DNA of 45,422 bases from Methylococcaceae bacterium (lineage in GTDB: Bacteria; Pseudomonadota; Gammaproteobacteria; Methylococcales; Methylomonadaceae): the NCBI GenBank assembly GCA_947505105.1, contig CANNKG010000019.1, positions 1-45,422 of the forward strand, read 5' to 3'. This document shows, in pieces, positions 17,840 through 24,464 of this stretch. The notes under the pieces were generated by a model. That model was given only the letters and a program-made list of their open reading frames with translations. It was not told the DNA's origin and searched no databases. The position numbers were made by a program, and so were the translations under genes. Every line of letters starts with the position of its first letter. The stretch's first letter is position 1.

Positions 17840-18778
17840 ATGACAAAATTAAAATGTGCAGTAATTGGAACCGGTTACCTCGGAAAATTCCACGCGGAAA
17901 AATACGCCGGATTGCCCGATTGTGAACTGGTGGCCGTCGTCGACACCAATCGCGAGGCTGCCGAAGCGGTTGCTGCGAAGTTTGGCGCCAGTGTCTACAC
18001 CGATTACACTGAGATTCTCGGCAAAGTGGATGCGGTCAGTATCGTCGTGCCGACCAGTTTACATTTTCAGGTATCGCGCGATTTTTTAGCGCAAGGCGCC
18101 CACGTACTCGTTGAAAAACCAATTACGGTCACGGTCGAAGAAGCTGATCAATTAATTGCCTTGGCTAAAGAAAAAAAATTGATTTTACAAGTCGGGCACC
18201 TTGAACGCTTTAATCCGGCGATTTTAGGCCTTGATCCGATGCATGAAAAACCATTGTTTATTGAATCGCACCGACTATCGCCGTTTAATCCGCGCGCGAA
18301 TGATGTGAGTGTGGTACTGGACTTGATGATTCACGATATCGACATCATTTTAGCGTTGGTCGATTCAGAAGTTGAACGGATCGATGCCAGCGGCACTGCC
18401 GTATTAACTCAGGGTACCGATATAGCCAACGCTCGGATCACCTTCAAAAATAAATGCGTGGCCAATGTCACCGCTAGCCGTATCAGTATGAAAACCGAAC
18501 GCAAAATGCGTATGTTTAGACCATCGTCCTATGTGTCGGTTGATTTTCAAAATCGCGTTTTGGCTCAATATCGTACCGGAACCAAAGAAATGTTTCCGGG
18601 CGTACCTGAAATCGTCTCCGAAGAATCGGTGTTTGAAAATGGCGATGCACTACTCGAAGAAATCAAGCATTTCGTCCAATGCATTCAAACCGGCTCGAAT
18701 CCGTTAGTGCCGGGAGAAGCGGGGCGTCGGGCTTTAGCAACTGCAATTGAAATCAGCAAATTACTTGCCGACGGCTAA
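17840..18778 (+). CDS. gnnA: Gfo/Idh/MocA oxidoreductase, GnnA-like UDP-GlcNAc 3-dehydrogenase
   Basis: 312 residues. Rossmann motif VIGTGYLGKFHAEKY at the N-terminus, EKPI with the conserved catalytic Lys near residue 97, then GHLERFNPAI and DLMIHDIDIIL, which carries the His/Asp region of the active site. In Acidithiobacillus, GnnA oxidises the 3-OH of UDP-GlcNAc and GnnB transaminates it. The product gives lipid A with extra amide-linked acyl chains. The length, the LERFNP motif and an adjacent DegT aminotransferase fit this pair. Other members of the family (WbpB/WlbA, acting on UDP-GlcNAcA) are the main alternative. No lpxA or lpxB lies beside it, unlike Acidithiobacillus. The ATG has no strong ribosome binding site, but an upstream ATG in another frame stops at once. 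Confidence 0.62.
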   Translation: MTKLKCAVIGTGYLGKFHAEKYAGLPDCELVAVVDTNREAAEAVAAKFGASVYTDYTEILGKVDAVSIVVPTSLHFQVSRDFLAQGAHVLVEKPITVTVEEADQLIALAKEKKLILQVGHLERFNPAILGLDPMHEKPLFIESHRLSPFNPRANDVSVVLDLMIHDIDIILALVDSEVERIDASGTAVLTQGTDIANARITFKNKCVANVTASRISMKTERKMRMFRPSSYVSVDFQNRVLAQYRTGTKEMFPGVPEIVSEESVFENGDALLEEIKHFVQCIQTGSNPLVPGEAGRRALATAIEISKLLADG

Positions 18779-18857
18779 AATTGCTCATCGGTAGACTAAT
18801 TCTCCACATATTGTTTTTAACAATCACTTTTCCAATTACATAACAAAGGCGCAGACT

Positions 18858-19955
18858 ATGATACCAATGGTAAACCTTAAGGCTCAATATGATGAAATCA
18901 AAGAAGAAATTGAGCGCGGGTTAGCTGAAACGATAGCCAATTGTTCGTTTATTCTTGGGCCGAATGTTCAAGCGTTTGAACAGGAGACTGCTGCCTATTT
19001 GGGAGTTAAACACGCCATTGGTGTCGCTTCGGGGACTGACGCACTTCATTTGGCTCTACTTGCAGAAGGTATCGGTCCCGGTGATGAAGTTATTACCACG
19101 GCATTTACGTTCATTGCAACTGCCGAAGCCATTAAATATGTCGGCGCGACCCCGGTATTTGTAGATATTGATCCTAGAACTTTCAATATCGATCCCGAGG
19201 CCATTGAAAAAGCGATTACCTCCAAAACTCGCGCTGTGATGCCCGTGCATTTATTCGGCCAACCTGCCGATATGAGCAAAATTAAACAGCTATGCCAACA
19301 ATATGAGTTAAAGTTGATTGAAGATTGTTGTCAATCGTTTGGCGCCCGTATCGAAGGTCAACAGACCGGCGCAATCGGGGACGCGGCTGGCTTTAGTTTT
19401 TTTCCCAGCAAAAATCTTGGGGCATTTGGCGATGGTGGTTTAGTCGTAACCAATTCCGATCGTAGCGCTGAAACGATCAGAATGTTACGCAATCATGGTT
19501 CTAATGTCCGCTATTATCATGATCTCATTGGCTATAACAGTCGCTTGGATGAGATGCAAGCGGTGATTTTACGCGCTAAATTAAAGCGTATTGATCAATA
19601 CAATCAGGCACGTCGCCATGTCGCGGGACGTTACTCTGAACTTTTGCGAGGTTTACCGTTGACCGTACCGTATGAAGATGGTTTGGGTGAACATGTTTAT
19701 CATCAGTATACCCTGCTCTGCGGCTCGCGCGACAAGGTTATTCAAGCGTTGCAGGCGAAACAAATCGGTTGTGCCGTATATTATCCGGTACCATTGCATC
19801 GACAAAATGTTTTCAAGGAGGAATGTAAGGATGTCAATTTACCTGTCACCGAGGCCGTCTCAGCCAGTTGTTTTTCTTTGCCAATCTGTCCATTTTTGAG
19901 CGATGCATCAATTGAAGAAATTACAGCCGTGATCCGTGAGACTTTAGAAGCTTAA
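18858..19955 (+). CDS. gnnB: DegT/DnrJ/EryC1 PLP aminotransferase, GnnB-like
   Basis: Sugar-nucleotide aminotransferase of 365 residues, the usual family size. It shows the substrate loop GVASGTDALHLAL, the cofactor Asp in EDCCQSFGA, and the PLP-binding Lys in FFPSKNLGAFGDGG. The C-terminus has the HVYHQYTL and YYPVPLHRQ blocks typical of DegT enzymes. Paired with the preceding dehydrogenase (gap 79 bases), it most likely converts the 3-keto product to UDP-GlcNAc3N for lipid A. A role in O-antigen amino-sugar synthesis is the alternative, but no glycosyltransferases or flippases are nearby. The ATG at 18858 has AAAGGCG upstream. A second Met three codons later is possible. Confidence 0.65.
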   Translation: MIPMVNLKAQYDEIKEEIERGLAETIANCSFILGPNVQAFEQETAAYLGVKHAIGVASGTDALHLALLAEGIGPGDEVITTAFTFIATAEAIKYVGATPVFVDIDPRTFNIDPEAIEKAITSKTRAVMPVHLFGQPADMSKIKQLCQQYELKLIEDCCQSFGARIEGQQTGAIGDAAGFSFFPSKNLGAFGDGGLVVTNSDRSAETIRMLRNHGSNVRYYHDLIGYNSRLDEMQAVILRAKLKRIDQYNQARRHVAGRYSELLRGLPLTVPYEDGLGEHVYHQYTLLCGSRDKVIQALQAKQIGCAVYYPVPLHRQNVFKEECKDVNLPVTEAVSASCFSLPICPFLSDASIEEITAVIRETLEA

Positions 19956-19997
19956 ATATTGCGAGATTTTTTTTGACTTCCTTAATACGTTAGGGAT

Positions 19998-20260
19998 GAG
20001 GTATTTTTCAACATACCTTTTTTGCAGCTATCCAGTTGGATAGTTCACGCAGTATAACCCCACCCCAACCTTCCCCTTACCTGGGGAGGGAGCGGAGAAT
20101 AAACTCCTCCCCCTGCCAAGGGGGAGGTTGGGAGAGGGTGAAGTTGCAATTTTGTATGATGGTATTTTTATGGCTGCGCTATCCCTTAGTCAATCGAGTG
20201 ACTCAAAAATCTTTATTAGTAGGGAAGTGAGTTACAACGCTAGCGATAGGAAAATACCTC
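19998..20260. repeat. 10-bp inverted repeat flanking the REP-like element
   Basis: GAGGTATTTT (19998-20007) and AAAATACCTC (20251-20260) are perfect inverse copies about 243 bases apart, with the REP-like hairpins between them. This could be the terminal repeats of a small non-autonomous element, but no target duplication was found beside the arms. Confidence 0.3.
20057..20140. repeat. REP/MITE-like GC-rich double hairpin
   Basis: Two hairpins sit inside a larger imperfect palindrome. Left: CTTCCCC (20070-20076) with GGGGAGG (20083-20089). Right: CCTCCCCCT (20106-20114) with AGGGGGAGG (20119-20127), 9 perfect pairs and loop GCCA. The outer arms (20057-20070 and 20126-20139) match at 11 of 14 positions. 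This C-rich/G-rich palindrome resembles repeated extragenic elements scattered in many proteobacterial genomes. Only one copy is in the window. Confidence 0.75.
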
Positions 20261-20547
20261 GCCATTCCGGTATCGATTGTTAGCCTGTTCACGGAGAGTA
20301 GAGCTCAATTTGAAGCAGACCGGCAAAATATCAAAAATACAATTCCAATTTAAAGCAATTAGCTGGAATTTCTTCAGCCCGCCGTTTTATATTCTGACTT
20401 AAATAGGTCATCTCTTGATGGAACTAGACTTTCCAATTGCTTAACTTTTAGATTCGCCCGAATTAAGGCCGCTCCTTGATGAATTAAACAACTGATTGTT
20501 TAAATCATGCAATACCGATTTTGTTCTTTTTTTTCCATTATTCGCAT

Positions 20548-20576
20548 TTGACAGACTTTACCGATCAGAGTATGTT
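20548..20576 (+). promoter_or_regulatory. Putative sigma-70 promoter of the FecR-TPR-barrel gene
   Basis: Perfect TTGACA (20548-20553), 17-base spacer, TATGTT (20571-20576), with a T-rich stretch just upstream. Transcription would start near 20583 and give a leader of about 150 bases before the ATG at 20734, long enough for post-transcriptional control. Confidence 0.6.
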
Positions 20577-20733
20577 TAACAACGTGCTTGATGTAGTGTC
20601 GCGTCCAAACCTTTTAAACCTAATACTGGCCTACATGGCAATAAGGCCGTAGTTAAATTTTTTCATAATATTTCTAAAACTTTAATTAAATTAAGTGAGC
20701 TATGACAATCGATTGATTTAGAGACTACCCCAG

Positions 20734-23700
20734 ATGCGTTTTCTACTTTGTTTTACATGGTTGTTGATTAATTTTTGTTATTGCCACTTAGCGGCGGCGC
20801 TTGATGATTCTGCGTGCGACCCGCTGAAATCTTCCCGAATGGTTTCCTTGCAAGGAGATGTTCAGGTGGATGTTTTTAATACGGGAAATTGGAAGCCAGT
20901 AAGTCTCAATCAAGTGATATGTGAGGGAAGTATTATCAGCGTTAAATCCTATAGCAATGCTTCCTTGGACTTGCCTAACGGTGTAACGCTCAGGATAGAC
21001 GCAGACACGATTTTAACCTTGAAAGATGTCAATCCGGAAAAGCCAGCTTTACTGGATATAGTAAGAGGTTTTATCTATTTTCTCAGTCGGACCCCGAAAC
21101 AACTCACGATAACGACACCTATAGCAAATGCAGGCCCCGAAGGAACCGAATTTGCAATTAGAACTGATCAAACTAAAACCGAAGTGTGGGTATACGAAGG
21201 TAAGGTCAATTTATCTAACAACTTCGGGCAAGTGAAGATAGACAGCGGGCAATACGCCTCGGCCAACTCGAAGGCGACGCCAACCCTAAGAATCGATCTC
21301 AATCCGAATGATGCTGTGAAATGGGCGCTCTATTATCCGCGCCTGCTTCCCGTAAACGCTGAAAACTTGACTCAGGAACTTAAGGAAGCGGCGCTCTTTT
21401 ACAAACAGGGTCGCATTGATTTAGCATTATTGAAACTGGATTCTTCTCCGCTTGAGCGTCAAAACTTGATTTTTCTTAAAACACGCGCCGCACTCAGATT
21501 AATCAATGGTCGAATCGATTTAGCCAACCAAGACCTTCAGCGCATTTTAGAGCAACAACAAAATTCCCCCGAAGCGTTTGCGTTGTTATCGATTATCGCC
21601 TTGTCACAAAACCAGAAGGAAAAGGCTAAAGAATTAGTCAAAAAAGCGCTAGCGTTTGGCCCGAAATCCGTGGTTGCTCTCTCGGCATCGTCTTATATCT
21701 ATCAGGCTGATTTCGATTTAGAAAATGCGCTAGCGATGTCCAAAAAGGCGCTTTTATTGGAGCCGCAAGATGCCTTGCTCTGGGCCAGAAGGGCCGAGTT
21801 AGAAGAAGAAAACGGCTTAACTGACGATAGTCTGAGCTCGGCAAAAAAGGCGCTTGAATTAGATCCAAAACTTGAGCGAACCCAAGTCGTCATGGGCTTT
21901 ATAAACCTGGGACGAATTGACCTGGATGAGGCATTGAGCAATTTTGAGGCAGCTTTACGTTTTGATTCTACTTCTCCTTTAGCGCGGTTTGGCCTGGGGA
22001 TCACAAAAATACGTAAGGGCCAGTTAGAAAATGGCCGGAAGGAAATAGAGATTGCCGCAGTCCTAGATCCAAACAACGGGATAATTCGCAGTTACCTGGG
22101 CAAAGCCTATTATGAAGAAAAGCGAGAAGCTTTAGCGTCGGCGCAATACGACTTAGCTAAAGCCTATGACCCGAAAGATCCTACTCCCTATTTTTACAGT
22201 GCTATCAAAAAGCAGTCGGCTAACCAACCTGTTCAAGCCGTAGAGGATATGCAGAAAGCGATTGAACTGAATGACAATCGCGCGGTTTATCGTTCCAGAT
22301 TCAATTTGGATAAGGACATCGCCTCAAGACAAGTGGGCTTGGGCAGAATATACAACAGTCTTGGCTTTAAAGATGTCGCTAATCGTTTAGCGGCCCAATC
22401 AACCTTTGATGATCCGAGCAACTATTCAGCACATAGGTTTCTCTCAGATAGTTATGCCAATGAACCGCGTCAGGAAATAGCCCGTAGTAGTGAATATCTG
22501 CAATCACTATTATTACAGCCCATTAACTACAATCCGATCCAACCCAGTTTAGCCTATATAGATACCAATATCCTCAGAGGTATTGGACCTGCGAGTGTCT
22601 CGTTCAATGAATATAATCGACTGTTTGAACGAAACGGAATCAGGTTTACCAGCACCGGTTTAGCAGGGTCTTATAATACTTTTGGTGATGAAGCAGCGCT
22701 TGCCGGTATTTTAAATAAATTTTCCTTCAGTATCGGTCAATTACACTATAAAACCGATGGTTTCAGACCCAATAATGATCTCAAGAACGATCTTTATAAT
22801 GTATTTGCGCAATATGAACTATTGCCAACCCTCAATGTGCAATTGGAGTATCGCAATCGAAATACTCGCCATGGCGATATTTTTTTGAATGGCGACTCTT
22901 TCACCCATGATAGTTTTTTTAGAAAAAATATTTTTCAAAATACCTATCGAGTTGGTTTGAAATACTCACCTCAAATAAATTCAGATTTCTTAGTCTCCTA
23001 TCATCGAATAAATCAAGAATCTGAAATTTTGGGAAAAAATTATCGCGATCAACTAAATACGGACGGAAACGACTTTGAGGCTCAACATCTCTATCGAAGA
23101 GATAGCTTTAACTGGGTCTTAGGTGGTGGAATCTATAAGGCAAAGCATCAGGATATATATACAGATATATCTACTTTATATGGAGTTAATACATCGGACG
23201 GAATAACTCATTACCATATTAAGCAAAATTACGCGTATCTTTATTCGTACTTTAAAATATTTAAAAATATCAACATTACCCTGGGGCTTTCCTATGATAA
23301 TTTAATTCGAGATCAAATTAGCAAAGAATTGAGTAGAAATGAGCTCAATCCAAAACTTGGATTTATCTGGAAGCCTAATACCTCTTTGAGTGTGAGAGCT
23401 GCCAGTTTCAAGTGGGTTAAGCCGGGCAATATCAATAACCAATCGATCCAGCCTGTGCAAATTGCCGGCTTCAATCAATTCTACGATGACTTTATAGGCA
23501 CGGTAAGTTGGCAACACGATGCGGGTCTTGACCTTCGTTTGCAAGAGGATATGTATGCAGGTTTGGAATTTAATCTCCGTAACTTGAGGGTACCACTGAT
23601 CACTGATTATGAATACAAAGTACAAGAACAGTTGTCTCGGCTTTATTTTAATTGGAAGTTGAATGATCACTGGGTTTTTAATGGTCAATTCAAATTCGAG

Positions 23701-24072
23701 AAATATCGTAATTTTTCGTCTGAAGTTTCTTTTCCAAAATTTACTGAAACCTATTACCTACCTTTCGATATTAGCTATTTTTCAGCGAGCGGCTTTTTTT
23801 CGACCGTAAAATCTACTTATATCAAGCAGAAGTTTCAGCAAGCCGATCGCTTAAACAATGAGTTTTTAGACCACAAAAGTGATTTTTCAATTTTTGACCT
23901 TGCCCTCGGCTATCGTTTTCCTAAACAATATGGTTTAATCAGTTTGGAGGTGAAAAATATATTGAATACTAATTTTTCCTATTTAGACAGACAGTATCAA
24001 ATGAATGAATATTATGTACCGGAGATCATGCCTGTACGTATGATTTATTCTAAACTCACGCTTAATTTTTAA
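20734..24072 (+). CDS. FecR-TPR-outer-membrane beta-barrel fusion protein
   Basis: 1112 residues in three parts. A signal peptide (1 to about 23) precedes a FecR-type domain (about 32-170: LQGDVQVDVFN, LPNGVTLRID, ITTPIANAGPEGTEFAIRTD). About ten TPR-like repeats follow (about 205-590; for example ALAMSKKALLLEPQDALLWA, DEALSNFEAALRFDSTSPLA). From about 600 to the end, alternating amphipathic strands rich in Tyr/Asn/Phe resemble a TonB-dependent-receptor barrel without a plug, closing with YSKLTLNF, a terminal Phe as in outer-membrane proteins. It should be anchored in the outer membrane with FecR and TPRs in the periplasm. Function unknown. Candidates are an envelope sensor working with the downstream CHASE2 protein, or a polysaccharide export barrel like PgaA/BcsC, though no synthase is nearby. 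No clear ribosome binding site precedes the ATG. Confidence 0.75.
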   Translation: MRFLLCFTWLLINFCYCHLAAALDDSACDPLKSSRMVSLQGDVQVDVFNTGNWKPVSLNQVICEGSIISVKSYSNASLDLPNGVTLRIDADTILTLKDVNPEKPALLDIVRGFIYFLSRTPKQLTITTPIANAGPEGTEFAIRTDQTKTEVWVYEGKVNLSNNFGQVKIDSGQYASANSKATPTLRIDLNPNDAVKWALYYPRLLPVNAENLTQELKEAALFYKQGRIDLALLKLDSSPLERQNLIFLKTRAALRLINGRIDLANQDLQRILEQQQNSPEAFALLSIIALSQNQKEKAKELVKKALAFGPKSVVALSASSYIYQADFDLENALAMSKKALLLEPQDALLWARRAELEEENGLTDDSLSSAKKALELDPKLERTQVVMGFINLGRIDLDEALSNFEAALRFDSTSPLARFGLGITKIRKGQLENGRKEIEIAAVLDPNNGIIRSYLGKAYYEEKREALASAQYDLAKAYDPKDPTPYFYSAIKKQSANQPVQAVEDMQKAIELNDNRAVYRSRFNLDKDIASRQVGLGRIYNSLGFKDVANRLAAQSTFDDPSNYSAHRFLSDSYANEPRQEIARSSEYLQSLLLQPINYNPIQPSLAYIDTNILRGIGPASVSFNEYNRLFERNGIRFTSTGLAGSYNTFGDEAALAGILNKFSFSIGQLHYKTDGFRPNNDLKNDLYNVFAQYELLPTLNVQLEYRNRNTRHGDIFLNGDSFTHDSFFRKNIFQNTYRVGLKYSPQINSDFLVSYHRINQESEILGKNYRDQLNTDGNDFEAQHLYRRDSFNWVLGGGIYKAKHQDIYTDISTLYGVNTSDGITHYHIKQNYAYLYSYFKIFKNINITLGLSYDNLIRDQISKELSRNELNPKLGFIWKPNTSLSVRAASFKWVKPGNINNQSIQPVQIAGFNQFYDDFIGTVSWQHDAGLDLRLQEDMYAGLEFNLRNLRVPLITDYEYKVQEQLSRLYFNWKLNDHWVFNGQFKFEKYRNFSSEVSFPKFTETYYLPFDISYFSASGFFSTVKSTYIKQKFQQADRLNNEFLDHKSDFSIFDLALGYRFPKQYGLISLEVKNILNTNFSYLDRQYQMNEYYVPEIMPVRMIYSKLTLNF

Positions 24073-24085
24073 TGGGTGACCCAAA

Positions 24086-24373
24086 ATGACTATAATGAAC
24101 GACTGCATAATACCTGAATATCCAAGGGTCAGTATTGACCAGCCAGCCGAAGCCGAAATAAATGATTTAATTAAATTTCATCAGGACATGAGTAGCTATT
24201 TTAGCCAGTTGACAACTATCGAAGAAAACGCAGCTGCCACTGTCCATCTGCAAAATGTTGCTTTACAACACCAGGCTTTGGCTACTTCCTATCAGCTGTT
24301 ATGGAGTGCGTGCCCACCTGGATACTGCCTGAGAAGGCAAGGTCAACAATGGAAATGTCTGCCTTGTATTTGA
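24086..24373 (+). CDS. Small cysteine-tailed protein of unknown function
   Basis: 95 residues, not recognised. It starts 13 bases after the barrel gene with GGGTGA upstream of the ATG, so it is probably co-transcribed. There is no signal peptide or TM helix. The N-terminal two thirds is acidic and helical in character (EAEINDLIKFHQDMSSYFSQ, HLQNVALQHQALATSYQLL). The last 25 residues are different: CPPGYC (C-x4-C) followed by KCLPCI (C-x2-C) with basic residues between. The four cysteines could bind a metal or form disulfides. A secreted or modified peptide precursor is conceivable from the tail, but no modification or export gene is nearby. The in-frame Met at codon 4 is an alternative start. 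Confidence 0.6.
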   Translation: MTIMNDCIIPEYPRVSIDQPAEAEINDLIKFHQDMSSYFSQLTTIEENAAATVHLQNVALQHQALATSYQLLWSACPPGYCLRRQGQQWKCLPCI

Positions 24374-24464
24374 AATAATGACTATGCTGATAAGTTAATT
24401 TCCTGATCTTGATTTGACTCGTTAGTATGCAAAAAAAATTTGGAATGCTCCTCATTGAATTAAG

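Larger units (their letters stand above)
19956..20733. other. 778-base gene-free region with repeat and promoter
   Basis: No credible protein gene. It holds a REP-like double hairpin (20057-20140) enclosed by a distant 10-base inverted repeat (19998-20007 and 20251-20260), then AT-rich sequence with a good promoter near 20548-20576. A 64-codon reading frame across the repeat reflects only the repeat's base composition. Confidence 0.6.

Noticed and set aside
20036-20230. 64-codon plus-strand reading frame over the REP-like repeat
   Set aside because: Its Pro/Gly/Arg-rich translation is a typical product of the C-rich and G-rich hairpin arms. It has no ribosome binding site and no protein-like remainder.
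23302-23688. 128-codon minus-strand frame inside the beta-barrel gene
   Set aside because: No ribosome binding site or family resemblance. The opposite frame has clear outer-membrane strand periodicity.
24086-24373. Modified-peptide (RiPP) precursor reading of the small Cys-tailed protein
   Set aside because: No radical SAM, cyclodehydratase, lanthipeptide or export gene is nearby. The tail alone is not enough, so it is kept as unknown.
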